Positions 18,726-27,276 of a stretch of DNA of 64,000 nucleotides are shown in pieces. Position numbers and translations under genes: made by a program. The notes below the pieces were generated by a model. The model had not been told where the DNA came from, did not search any database, and saw only the letters and a program-made list of their open reading frames with translations. The stretch's first letter is position 1. Each line of letters starts with the position of its first letter. The stretch comes from Rhizobium sp. CG5 (GTDB taxonomy: Bacteria; Pseudomonadota; Alphaproteobacteria; Rhizobiales; Rhizobiaceae), in contig NZ_JABAEF010000001.1 of the NCBI RefSeq assembly GCF_023701945.1, positions 372,001-436,000 of the forward strand, written 5' to 3'.

Positions 18726-19037
18726 ATGGGAATGTCTGCCAAGATCTATCGCCCCGCCAAGACCGCCATGCAGTCCGGCAAGGCAAAAACCCATATCTGG
18801 CTGCTGGAATTCGATCAGGCAGCTCCCCGCAAAATCGAACCGATCATGGGTTATACCGGCTCGGCCGATACCCGCCAGCAGCTCAAGCTGACGTTTGAAA
18901 CGCTGGAGCAGGCCGAGGCCTATGCGACGCGCAACGGGATCGAGTACCGGGTGATCCTTCCCAAGGAAGCCAACCGACAGGTTGTGTCTTATACCGACAA
19001 TTTCCGCTTCAACCGGATTCAGCCCTGGACTCACTGA
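18726..19037 (+). CDS. NDUFS4-like complex I accessory subunit
   Basis: This 103-residue protein belongs to the ETC complex I 18-kDa (NDUFS4) family of alphaproteobacterial and mitochondrial complex I accessory subunits. Characteristic parts are AKIYRPAKTAMQSGKAKTHI, W-LEF near residue 30, the stretch predicting contact in the TGSADTRQQLKL region, and the C-terminal YTDNFRFNRIQPWTH. AGGGAG lies five bases before the ATG at 18726; an ATG at 18732 is an alternative. It sits between tRNA-Pro and tRNA-Arg, away from the nuo genes. Confidence 0.9.
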   Translation: MGMSAKIYRPAKTAMQSGKAKTHIWLLEFDQAAPRKIEPIMGYTGSADTRQQLKLTFETLEQAEAYATRNGIEYRVILPKEANRQVVSYTDNFRFNRIQPWTH

Positions 19038-19090
19038 CGCTGATCAGCGTCTGGGTCCGCGGCTCGGTTTGTTCGGCTGATACCGGACAG

Positions 19091-19167
<77 letters not shown>

Positions 19168-19980
19168 TTCTTCTCTTCTGCCTTCTCGTTGACGCATTAA
19201 TCCTCGGCGGTCCGGTCGCCTGTGAACGGCGCTTTTGCGCCGCTGGTTTGCAGCTTTTTACGATAGGCTTGTCAGGCCCATATGGCCTCGACGGGGACGC
19301 CGAGGCCTTGTGCCGCGAATCAGTTCGTGTAAAAAGCCCTACTCGCTTCGTCAAATGGGCTCCGTTCTGAAACGGAAGCGCTGCCATTGTTCATTTAAGC
19401 GCAATTTTCCACGGTTGAAATCCGCTGGTATACTCACGGGCAATACAATGTATTGCAACCTGTCTCAAAGAGCCGGTTGCAATCGAAATGCGTTGAACGC
19501 GGTTCTGCTGCGATTAGCGGCGCTTTGGATTTGACGCTGAAGCATCCTATTCGCGACGCGCATTGGGAAAACGTCGCCGTTGACCGATCCAATCTACAGT
19601 TCGGTACTGCGACGCCTGAGCTGCCGTTTCGGATGCAGGAACGGGGGATGATAGTATCAGCCCTGATCCGCAGGTTTCCATTTCATACTGGGTGGAACCG
19701 GGGTTCATTTAATAAAATTATTTTTGATCTGTGTATATGTTGTCGCTGTATGGCCTTGTAAAGCGTAGGCATTTAGATCGTGGATGTTTATATATTGTAT
19801 ATTGAGGAATATATTATGTATTAAAATAATGAGATCGTTTTTTAGTAAAATGTATATTTGGAATTAATCAGAAATAAACGATTTTTAACACTTTGTTAAT
19901 GTCTGAGGCCGAAAAGAGGGGTGGCGAAAACGCCGATATATACCCCTGCGCAGATGAATTGCGCTCATTCGAGGATCTTC
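19168..19980. promoter_or_regulatory. Long gap with AT-rich leader of the chaperone-usher locus
   Basis: These 813 bases hold no gene I can support; short frames at 19235-19534 and 19453-19761 lack ribosome sites and family features. From about 19690 to 19910 the DNA is strikingly AT-rich, with many T-A steps, in an otherwise GC-rich window. Known alphaproteobacterial silencers of the MucR/Ros family bind AT-rich DNA of this sort, so this is a plausible control region and transcription start area for the pilus operon. No specific promoter element can be fixed by eye. Confidence 0.5.
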
Positions 19981-20496
19981 ATGATGAAGCTTACCATCCC
20001 AGCCGCGACAGCTGCCGTCGCTCTCCTGCTCTCCTCCACCACTGCATTCTCCCAAACACAGACGGGCGACATGGCCGTGTCGATGACCGTTGCCGCTGAA
20101 TGCACGATTGCAACCGAAGCGCTGGCCTTCGGCACAGTTGGCATCATCGACACCAATATCGATGCTGAGGCAGACCTCACGGTGCAGTGCACCTCTGGCT
20201 CGGCCTACCAGATCTCGCTTAGCGACGGTGCTGGTGATGGTGCCACAACGGCTGCCCGTTTGCTGACCAACACGGTGACCATCGCCGACACGGCGACCTA
20301 CTCGCTCTACCAGGATGCCGGTCGTGCCACCTTGTGGGGCAATACCGCCGGTACCAACACGGTCGACAGCGACACTGCAACCGGTGCCGATGAAGTCATC
20401 ACCGTTTATGGACGGGTCGATTCGGGCCAGAACGTAGCCACCGGTACCTACCAGGATACCGTGGTTGCGACGATCAGCTACGGCACCGGTCTCTAA
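19981..20496 (+). CDS. Spore-coat-U (SCPU) domain pilin subunit of archaic chaperone-usher system
   Basis: This 171-residue secreted protein starts at 19981 (GAGGA seven bases upstream) with a signal peptide ([19 protein letters not shown], cleavage near ALA/FS-Q around residue 25). The mature N-terminus DMAVSMTVAA has the alternating hydrophobic pattern of a donor strand, followed by the SCPU fold: ECTI near residue 40, FGTVG, a second Cys in VQCTSG, then VYGRV and the C-terminal DTVVATISYG. It is the likely major subunit of a Csu-like surface fibre. The chaperone gene follows 24 bases later. Confidence 0.85.
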   Translation: MMKLTIPAATAAVALLLSSTTAFSQTQTGDMAVSMTVAAECTIATEALAFGTVGIIDTNIDAEADLTVQCTSGSAYQISLSDGAGDGATTAARLLTNTVTIADTATYSLYQDAGRATLWGNTAGTNTVDSDTATGADEVITVYGRVDSGQNVATGTYQDTVVATISYGTGL

Positions 20497-20520
20497 GCGA
20501 CCAACGACGAGGATAACACT

Positions 20521-20949
20521 ATGACCTACTTGCGCCTTATTGCTGCAGGCCTGGCCGTGTGCCTGTCGGTGGGTACCGCTGACGCAGCTACGCTGCGTGT
20601 TTCACCGATCGGGCTCGACCTGAAAATGGGAGCCTCGGCCTCCACCGTGCGGCTGTGGAACGAAGCGCGTACAGCGACCAGTGTCCAGGTTCGGATTTTC
20701 CGCTGGACCAAAGTCAATGGCAAGGAGAGGCTCGATCCGACCCAGGATGTGGTGGCCAGCCCGCCGATCACCAAGCTCGCCCCGGGGACCGAAAACCTCA
20801 TCCGGGTCGTGCGCGTCAGCAAAACACCGGTCAGCGGTACCGAAGCCTACCGGCTTGTGATCGACGAACTGCCTGATCCCAGCAAGAAAGTCCCAGGTCA
20901 GGTCAATGTGATGATCCGGCACTCGATCCCCGTTCGCTTCTCCGAATAG
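20521..20949 (+). CDS. Single-domain (N-domain only) pilus chaperone
   Basis: This 142-residue periplasmic protein has a signal peptide (MTYLRLIAAGLAVCLSVGTADA) and one Ig-like domain of the PapD N-terminal family. Visible parts are LRVSPIGLDLKMG (A1 strand), VRIFRWTK, ENLIRVVR, YRLVIDELP and the donor G1 strand NVMIRHSIPVRF. The protein ends two residues after that strand, at a TAG with no remnant of the second domain; the usher start codon lies only eight bases further on. Family members are usually 220-280 residues with two domains. The reading frame upstream is intact, so this looks like a genuine short form rather than a frameshift. Confidence 0.82.
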   Translation: MTYLRLIAAGLAVCLSVGTADAATLRVSPIGLDLKMGASASTVRLWNEARTATSVQVRIFRWTKVNGKERLDPTQDVVASPPITKLAPGTENLIRVVRVSKTPVSGTEAYRLVIDELPDPSKKVPGQVNVMIRHSIPVRFSE

Positions 20950-20957
20950 GGCGTCCT

Positions 20958-23396
20958 GTGACAAGACCAATCGGCCGTGCGCTGGTCATCGGTGCGCTTG
21001 CCATGCTCGCCTGGCCGCTTGGCGCAGTGGCGGGATCAGGGACACAATCCCCGGATCCCGCCATCGTGGCGGATCAGGCCCCGGCTGCCACGGCGACCGG
21101 GCTCGATCTCTTTCTCGCCGTATCGGTCAACGGGGTCCAAACCGAACTTGTCGCGGCCTTCCATCAGGATGCTGACGGCACCCTTAGCATCGAGGCTACC
21201 CAACTGCGCAATGTCGGGATCCTGCCGCAGGCGAATGCCAAGATGGCCAATGGCCATATTCGGATCGACCGTCTGGCGTCGGTGCGTTACGTCTATGATG
21301 AACTCAACCAGAGTATTGCCTTTACCGCCGGTGACGGCCAGCGCGCGCCGCGGATTGTCGACGCAAAGGCGCCGAAGCGCGGTGCCGACAAGAAGCAGGC
21401 ACGGCTGCAAGCCCAGTCCTCCTATGGGGCGCTGATGAATTATTCTCTGCGGGGCACCGTGGATAATTCCGGCAGCGACGAACGTTACGCCGTTTCCGGT
21501 GTCAGCGGTACGTTCGAGGCGCGGGCCTTCGGGCCAATGGGCGTGGTCACCAACAGCTTCATCGCCAGCACATCCGACAGTTGGTATTATGATTCCACCC
21601 GGCTCGAAAGCACCTGGAGCTATTCCGACGAGTCGTCGATGATCACGTATAATGCCGGGGATATCATTACCGGCGGACTGGGCTGGACGCGCTCCAGCCG
21701 CCTCGGTGGCGTGCAGATACAACGCAATTTCGACCTGCGCTCGGATCTGGTGACGTTTCCGGTGCCCTCGATGTCCGGCAGCGCTGCGGTTCCCTCGACG
21801 GTCGACGTCTATCTCGACAATGCGCGACGCTTCACGAGCCAGGTCGATTCCGGTCCTTTCGAAGTCACCAACCTACCGATCGTCGATGGCACGGGCACTG
21901 CCCGTGTCGTGGTGACCGACGCACAAGGAAATGAAGTCACCACCGAATCCGACTTCATCGCCTCCAATAAACTGCTGTCGCCCGGCCTGCAGGATTTCTC
22001 GGCCGAAGTCGGGTTCGCGCGGCTGAACTACGGCGTGAGTTCGAACGACTACGATCAGCGACCCTATGCCTCGGCAACGGCGCGGTCCGGCATCACCCGA
22101 TGGATGACCCTGGAGGGCCATGCCGAGGGCGGCGAAGATCTGTTGAACGGCGGCTTCGGCGCGGTGTTTGCCTCGCGCTTGCTCGGCGTCGTGTCGATAT
22201 CTGCCGCCGGCAGCCTCAGCACAGGCGAGCCGGGCAGGCAATTGGGCCTGTCGCTGGAGCGGGATTTCTGGGGCGTCCATCTTAATGCCCGGCTGCAGCG
22301 CAGTTTCGGCAATTATCAGGATATCGCCTCCATCACGGCGGATGATCAGGAGGCCGGCTCCCAGAGCCTGTCGAGGTCTTCCGATCCGCCGCGGGCGCTC
22401 GAACAGATCTCCGCCTCGGTGCCGTTGAGGTTCGACGAGTCCAATATCAACTTCAGCTATACCCATTACGAATATACCGACGGGGATGAAAGCCGCATTC
22501 TCGGCATCTCCTACAACCGCCCGGTCTTCAATGGCAGCACGTTCTCGGTCTCCGCCATCAAGGATTTCGAGGATCAGGGATTTGGGCTCTATGCCAGCCT
22601 GATCATTCCCATCGGCGCCAAGGAGACGGCGACAACCTCGGTTTCCAACCAGGATGGCGATCTCTCCATCACCGAGCGGGTAACCCATTCGCAGGGCCAG
22701 CAGATCGGCGACTATGGCTGGAGCGTGGCGCGGCAGCAGTCCGACGATGCGCTGACCTCGGCTTCGGCAAGCTACCGGACGCCCGCCGCCAATGTCACGG
22801 CGCGGGTCGATGTGCGCGACGATTCAAACCGTGCAACGATCAACATGGATGGCGCCGTGGTCGCCTCGGGAGGCGGGGTGTTCGTTTCCAACCAGATCCA
22901 CGACGCCTTTGCCGTTGTCGATGCCGGTGCGCCTGGTGTCGAAGTGCAATATGAAAACCGCCCGGTCGGCGTGACGAACAGCGCCGGCAAGCTGCTGCTG
23001 CCGCGCCTTCGCTCCTATGAGAGCAACCGTATCTCGATCGATCCGACCAATCTGCCGCTTGATGCGGTGGTCAACAATACCCGCGACGTGGTCATGCCGG
23101 CCGACCGGTCCGGCGTTGTCGTCAAGTTCGACGTGGATACCGATGCCAATGCCGCGCTGGTGAGTTTTACCATGCCGAACGGCGAGCCGGTGCAGATGGG
23201 GGCCATCGGCAAGATGGCAGCGCAAGCGGAGCCGTTCATCATCGGCTACGACGGCCAGGCGCTGGTCGAAAACCTTGTGGCCGTCAATCATGCCAGCATC
23301 ACCCTGCGCGATGGCAGCGTCTGCGTCGCGACATTCCGATACAAAGCCGATCCCGGCAAACAAGTGAGTATTCGCGATGCGATATGTCAGCCTTAA
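20958..23396 (+). CDS. Outer-membrane usher of archaic (Csu-like) chaperone-usher system
   Basis: This 812-residue protein forms the outer-membrane pore through which pilin subunits are assembled. It begins at GTG 20958 with a signal peptide (IGALAMLAWPLGAVAGS). The N-terminal recognition domain follows (LDLFLAVSVNGVQTEL near residue 55), then the barrel, with a plug domain near residues 270-345 (STVDVYLDNARRFTSQVDSG) and C-terminal domains ending with DGSVCVATFRY. Length fits the archaic family. An ATG at 21003 would remove the signal peptide, so GTG is preferred. It is eight bases downstream of the chaperone gene and overlaps the tip gene by 20 bases. Confidence 0.9.
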   Translation: MTRPIGRALVIGALAMLAWPLGAVAGSGTQSPDPAIVADQAPAATATGLDLFLAVSVNGVQTELVAAFHQDADGTLSIEATQLRNVGILPQANAKMANGHIRIDRLASVRYVYDELNQSIAFTAGDGQRAPRIVDAKAPKRGADKKQARLQAQSSYGALMNYSLRGTVDNSGSDERYAVSGVSGTFEARAFGPMGVVTNSFIASTSDSWYYDSTRLESTWSYSDESSMITYNAGDIITGGLGWTRSSRLGGVQIQRNFDLRSDLVTFPVPSMSGSAAVPSTVDVYLDNARRFTSQVDSGPFEVTNLPIVDGTGTARVVVTDAQGNEVTTESDFIASNKLLSPGLQDFSAEVGFARLNYGVSSNDYDQRPYASATARSGITRWMTLEGHAEGGEDLLNGGFGAVFASRLLGVVSISAAGSLSTGEPGRQLGLSLERDFWGVHLNARLQRSFGNYQDIASITADDQEAGSQSLSRSSDPPRALEQISASVPLRFDESNINFSYTHYEYTDGDESRILGISYNRPVFNGSTFSVSAIKDFEDQGFGLYASLIIPIGAKETATTSVSNQDGDLSITERVTHSQGQQIGDYGWSVARQQSDDALTSASASYRTPAANVTARVDVRDDSNRATINMDGAVVASGGGVFVSNQIHDAFAVVDAGAPGVEVQYENRPVGVTNSAGKLLLPRLRSYESNRISIDPTNLPLDAVVNNTRDVVMPADRSGVVVKFDVDTDANAALVSFTMPNGEPVQMGAIGKMAAQAEPFIIGYDGQALVENLVAVNHASITLRDGSVCVATFRYKADPGKQVSIRDAICQP

Positions 23397-24357
23397 ACTC
23401 CTCAGAGCCGCCGTCATGCTGGCTGCATTGCTGTCGGTCGTCCAGGGGGCGACGATCACCACGGCGGCCGCTGCCAGTTGCAGCGCCAGCATCGATGCGC
23501 TGAACTTCGGCAATGTCGATACGCTGGCGGGATCGAGTGCCGACGGCACCGCGCAGGTCACGATTAGTTGCGATGACGTCGATACCTCCGAGACGGTGGT
23601 GACGGTGTGCGGCAATTTAGGTGCCGGGAGCGGCGGCGCCTCCGGCAATGTCCGGCATATGCTGTCGGGTGCGGACGAACTCGACTACCAGCTCTATGGC
23701 GATAGCGGCCACGGCGCATCCTGGGGGAGCTACAATGATACGACGCTCGGGCAACCGAAGACCATCCAGCTTTCGGCATCCGACGGCACGGCCAGCGGCA
23801 GTGTGACGGTCTATGGCGCTGTCAGCGGCGGGCAGACATCCGCCTCGACCGGCTCCTACCTGTCGTCCTTCAGTGGTTCCAATGCGTCCTTCTACTATGC
23901 GGAAGGCAGTTCGCTGGATTGTGCCGCACCCACCAGTGGAACCTTGACCCAGGCAGACTTTACCGTGGAGGCCAGGGTGGATGCCAATTGCCTGATCGAG
24001 ATCGAGGACATCGATTTCGGCACCCATGGCATCATCGACCAGGAGGTGACGGCAACCGGCGGCGTGGATGTCACCTGTACGCCGGGCACCAGCTACTCCG
24101 TCTCCATGGACGGCGGGCTGACCGGTGCCACCAATCCGGAACAGCGCCTGATGCAATCGGGCAGCGATACCATCGCCTATGGACTTTATTCCGACGCCAG
24201 CCACAGCACGCCGTGGGGCTCGGCCAGCACCGACCTGGTCGCAGGCACGGGAGCCGGCTCCGTGGAATCCCTGCCGGTCTATGGCCGGGTCGAACCGCAA
24301 TCCGCAGCACCCGGCCAATATAGCGACACCGTCGTCGTGACCATTACCTACAACTGA
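23377..24357 (+). CDS. Two-domain SCPU tip protein (CsuE-like adhesin candidate)
   Basis: This 326-residue secreted protein overlaps the usher gene by 20 bases in another frame, which implies tight coupling. A signal peptide (MRYVSLKLLRAAVMLAALLS) is followed by two SCPU domains. Domain 1 (about residues 33-185) begins SCSASIDALNFGNVD and has an extra Cys pair (ISC-DD, TVCGN). Domain 2 (about 190-326) begins with donor-strand-like ADFTVEARVDANC and ends VVVTITYN. Two-domain SCPU proteins encoded last in archaic operons are tip adhesins in the Acinetobacter Csu pilus; the same role is inferred here. Confidence 0.83.
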   Translation: MRYVSLKLLRAAVMLAALLSVVQGATITTAAAASCSASIDALNFGNVDTLAGSSADGTAQVTISCDDVDTSETVVTVCGNLGAGSGGASGNVRHMLSGADELDYQLYGDSGHGASWGSYNDTTLGQPKTIQLSASDGTASGSVTVYGAVSGGQTSASTGSYLSSFSGSNASFYYAEGSSLDCAAPTSGTLTQADFTVEARVDANCLIEIEDIDFGTHGIIDQEVTATGGVDVTCTPGTSYSVSMDGGLTGATNPEQRLMQSGSDTIAYGLYSDASHSTPWGSASTDLVAGTGAGSVESLPVYGRVEPQSAAPGQYSDTVVVTITYN

Positions 24358-24444
24358 TAGAAAGCCACTTTGCGTGGCTCTCCCTCGGGTCCCGTTCGGC
24401 CCTGCCATCGGCGTCGATTATCCACAGGCCGTGCCAACCTTTCG

Positions 24445-24488
24445 GAAACCCTTTGGCGGTGATAATGGAGGGGTCCGAAAAGGGTTTC
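24445..24488 (+). promoter_or_regulatory. Inverted repeat covering the ribosome site of the nuclease-like gene
   Basis: GAAACCCTTT at 24445-24454 is the exact reverse complement of AAAGGGTTTC at 24479-24488, three bases before the ATG at 24492. Folded in mRNA it would bury the AAGGG ribosome site. The element could also end transcription from the pilus operon. Either role is inference. Confidence 0.45.
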
Positions 24489-24491
24489 TCC

Positions 24492-25235
24492 ATGTCCTCA
24501 TCCGCCACAGCGAAAAGACGGCCGCGCAAGCGCCGCAAACCGACACCTGCGAAGACCGGCGGCGCCGGGCTGTGGCCCTGGCTGGCGGCGCTGGTCGTGG
24601 TGGCGGGCGGTATTGCGATGTACGAGAACCGCGCCGATGTCGCGGCCCTTGTCGCGCAGCACCTGCCGTCTGGCGACCGGAAAGAGCCGGTACGCAGCCG
24701 GGTGACCGAGCGATCGGCGGAGCGGCCCGCCAAGCCCGCGACAGCGCCGTCGCCTGTCAAGCCAACGCCGCCGCGGGCCAAGGATCCGGCCGTCGCGGAT
24801 AAGTCACCCGTGCCGCCAGCGGCAATTGGGCCTGATCAGCCGCGGCCACCTGTGCCGGACGGCCGCCCGGTTGATACGCCGCCGCTCGGTCGCGGTTATA
24901 CCGCCAAATTCTATTTCTGCGGCACGTCGGGGCTCGACAATTGCGTGGTCGACGGCGACACGTTCTGGCACCAGAAGACCCGGATCGAGCTTGCCGATAT
25001 CGTGGCGCCAGAGACGGAGCGGGCCAAATGCCAGCAGGAGCGCGACCTCGGCTTTGCCGCCAAGGTGCGGCTGCGCGATCTGCTCAATGCCGGTGCCTTT
25101 GAATTGACGGTTCTGAAAGGCCAGGGCGATGCGTCGCAACGGGTCGTGACGCGCGGCGGCCGTTCGCTGGGCGCCATGCTGGTCTCGGAAGGGCTCGCCC
25201 ATCCGAGACTGGGCAAGCCGCGGCCGTGGTGCTGA
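24492..25235 (+). CDS. Membrane-anchored, probably inactive staphylococcal-nuclease-like protein
   Basis: This 247-residue protein has a very basic N-terminus (RRPRKRRK, residues 9-16), one membrane segment (about 27-44), a long Pro/Ala/Lys-rich linker (about 65-135) and a C-terminal SNase-like domain (137-247) with CVVDGDTFW, VAPE (173-174) and SEGLAHPRL. At the position of the catalytic Arg35 of the staphylococcal enzyme there is Glu166. At the Asp40 position there is Val171, and the usual YGR motif with the third catalytic residue is not visible. Catalysis is therefore doubtful. An alternative start at 24465 would add nine residues. Confidence 0.75.
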   Translation: MSSSATAKRRPRKRRKPTPAKTGGAGLWPWLAALVVVAGGIAMYENRADVAALVAQHLPSGDRKEPVRSRVTERSAERPAKPATAPSPVKPTPPRAKDPAVADKSPVPPAAIGPDQPRPPVPDGRPVDTPPLGRGYTAKFYFCGTSGLDNCVVDGDTFWHQKTRIELADIVAPETERAKCQQERDLGFAAKVRLRDLLNAGAFELTVLKGQGDASQRVVTRGGRSLGAMLVSEGLAHPRLGKPRPWC

Positions 25236-25256
25236 TCGATACCTATCATCTCCACG

Positions 25257-25289
25257 AAAAAACCCGCCGCGGCAGGAGCCGGGCGGGCT
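25257..25289 (-). terminator. Intrinsic terminator of the aap operon
   Basis: Read on the reverse strand, CCCGCC-CGGC-TCCT-GCCG-c-GGCGGG forms a ten-pair stem with one bulge and is followed directly by TTTTTT (complement of 25257-25262). It starts 35 bases after the aapP stop. The position between convergent genes and the U-run make this a convincing terminator. Confidence 0.85.
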
Positions 25290-25323
25290 GATGGTCAAAG
25301 CGGCAAAGCCGCACTGCAACAGG

Positions 25324-26097
25324 TCAGTGCAGGATCTGGCTCAGGAACAGCTTTGTGCGTTCATGCTGCGGATTGTCGAAGAATTCGGCGGGCGAATTCT
25401 GTTCGACGATCTGGCCCTGGTCCATGAAGATGACCCGGTTGGCCACCTGGCGGGCAAAGCCCATCTCGTGGGTGACGCAGAGCATGGTCATGCCTTCTTC
25501 GGCAAGGCCGACCATGGTGTCGAGCACTTCCTTGATCATTTCCGGATCGAGCGCCGAAGTCGGCTCGTCGAACAGCATGATCTTCGGGTTCATGCAGAGC
25601 GAGCGGGCAATCGCCACGCGCTGCTGCTGGCCGCCCGACAGCTGGCCCGGATATTTGTTGGCTTGCTCGGGGATCTTGACGCGCTTCAGGAAGTGCATGG
25701 CGATCTCTTCGGCCTGCTTCTTGGGCATCTTGCGCACCCAGATCGGGGCGAGTGTGCAGTTTTCCAGGATGGTCAGGTGCGGGAAGAGGTTGAAGTGCTG
25801 GAACACCATGCCGACTTCGCGGCGCACTTCGTCGATCTTCTTCAGGTCGTTGGTCAGTTCGATATTGTCGACGAAGATATTGCCGGACTGGTGTTCCTCC
25901 AGCCGGTTGATGCAGCGGATCATCGTCGACTTGCCCGAACCCGAGGGGCCGGCGATGACGATGCGCTCGCCGCGCATGACTTTCAGGTTGATGTCGCGCA
26001 GCACGTGGAAGTCGCCGTACCATTTGTTCATGGAGACGATTTCGACAGCCACGTCGGTGTCGGAGACGGTCAGTTTCTTGGGTTGGGCGTCAGCCAT
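25324..26097 (-). CDS. aapP: General L-amino-acid ABC transporter ATP-binding protein AapP
   Basis: This 257-residue ATPase energises the polar amino-acid importer. Walker A is GPSGSGKST (residues 50-58), the signature is [15 protein letters not shown] and Walker B is [14 protein letters not shown], with the switch His in LCVTHEMGF. It is the last gene of aapJQMP, 15 bases after aapM. In Rhizobium leguminosarum this system imports a broad range of L-amino acids and also affects efflux. Confidence 0.95.
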   Translation of the reverse strand: MADAQPKKLTVSDTDVAVEIVSMNKWYGDFHVLRDINLKVMRGERIVIAGPSGSGKSTMIRCINRLEEHQSGNIFVDNIELTNDLKKIDEVRREVGMVFQHFNLFPHLTILENCTLAPIWVRKMPKKQAEEIAMHFLKRVKIPEQANKYPGQLSGGQQQRVAIARSLCMNPKIMLFDEPTSALDPEMIKEVLDTMVGLAEEGMTMLCVTHEMGFARQVANRVIFMDQGQIVEQNSPAEFFDNPQHERTKLFLSQILH

Positions 26098-26112
26098 GGT
26101 TTTCCCCTTGAG

Positions 26113-27273
26113 TTATCGTTTGTGGCCGGTGTCGAGATGGCGCTCCATGAAGCCCGAATATCGCGACATGCTGAAGCAGAAGATCCAGAAGACGAATCCG
26201 GCAAAGACCAGGCCGGTGAGCGGCGTGACCGGAGACGCCCAGCTGGCATCGGTGAAGTTGAGGCGGACAATGCCAAGCAGGTCGAACATGCCGATGATCG
26301 ACACCAGGGACGTATCCTTGAAGAGGCCGATAAAGGTGTTGACGATGCCGGGAATGACCAGCTTGATGGCCTGCGGCAGCACGATCAGCCGGGTCTTCTG
26401 CCAGTAGCCGAGACCGAGCGAATCGGCCCCTTCATACTGCCCCTTGGGGATGGCCTGCAGGCCGCCGCGGATGACCTCGGCCATATAGGCGGAGGCAAAC
26501 AGGGCGACGCCGACCAGGGCGCGCAGGAAGTTGTCGATCGTCCAGCCGGTCGGCAGGAAGAGCGGCAGCATGACATTGGCCATGAACAGCACGGTGATCA
26601 GCGGCACGCCGCGGATGACCTCGATGAACACCACGCAGAGCGTCTTGACCACCGGCATTTGCGAGCGGCGACCGAGCGCCAGCAGGATACCGACCGGCAG
26701 CGACACGGCAATCCCGACGAAGGACAGGATCAGCGTCACCATCAGGCCGCCCCACAGCGGGGTTTCCACTTGGGTCAGGCCGAAGACGCCGCCCGACAGC
26801 AGGAAGAAGGCGATGATCGGGAAGACAACGAAGAGCAGAAGGGCATTGAGGCCCTTGCGCGGCAGTTTCGGCATCAGCAGTGGCGTCAGAAGCACGACGA
26901 ACAGGACGGCCACCAGCATGACGCGCCAGCGTTCATCCAGCGGATAGCGACCGAACATGAACTGCTCGAAGCGATCCCCCACGAAGGCCCAGCAGGCGCC
27001 GCTCCAGCCTTCCGGCCGGATGCCGCCGCTCTGCACCACCGTGGCGCAGACCGAGCGATCCGAACCGATCCAGGCGGCCTGGATGAACAGCCAGTTGATG
27101 GCGCCGGGAAGCGAGGTGGCCAGGATGAAGATAGCAATCACCGTCAGGACGACGTCCTTGGGCGTGGCGAGCAGATTGGTCCTGATCCAGCCGGATACAT
27201 TGCGGTTGCTCAAGGGAGCCGGCTCGGGTGCCAGCATTTCGGTTCTGACGAAGGAGATTTCCTTGGTTTTCAT
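26113..27273 (-). CDS. aapM: General L-amino-acid ABC transporter permease AapM
   Basis: This 386-residue inner-membrane protein has the long N-terminal extension and large loop ([24 protein letters not shown] near residues 92-115) typical of AapM. The permease core has several membrane helices and the EAA-type loop [25 protein letters not shown] near residue 295. It lies three bases after aapQ, so the two permeases are translationally linked and act as a heterodimer. Confidence 0.95.
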   Translation of the reverse strand: MKTKEISFVRTEMLAPEPAPLSNRNVSGWIRTNLLATPKDVVLTVIAIFILATSLPGAINWLFIQAAWIGSDRSVCATVVQSGGIRPEGWSGACWAFVGDRFEQFMFGRYPLDERWRVMLVAVLFVVLLTPLLMPKLPRKGLNALLLFVVFPIIAFFLLSGGVFGLTQVETPLWGGLMVTLILSFVGIAVSLPVGILLALGRRSQMPVVKTLCVVFIEVIRGVPLITVLFMANVMLPLFLPTGWTIDNFLRALVGVALFASAYMAEVIRGGLQAIPKGQYEGADSLGLGYWQKTRLIVLPQAIKLVIPGIVNTFIGLFKDTSLVSIIGMFDLLGIVRLNFTDASWASPVTPLTGLVFAGFVFWIFCFSMSRYSGFMERHLDTGHKR

Positions 27274-27276
27274 GGT

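Noticed and set aside
19235-19761. Two short + strand frames in the gap before the pilin gene
   Set aside because: They lack ribosome sites, signal peptides and domain features, and the second one runs into AT-rich non-coding sequence.
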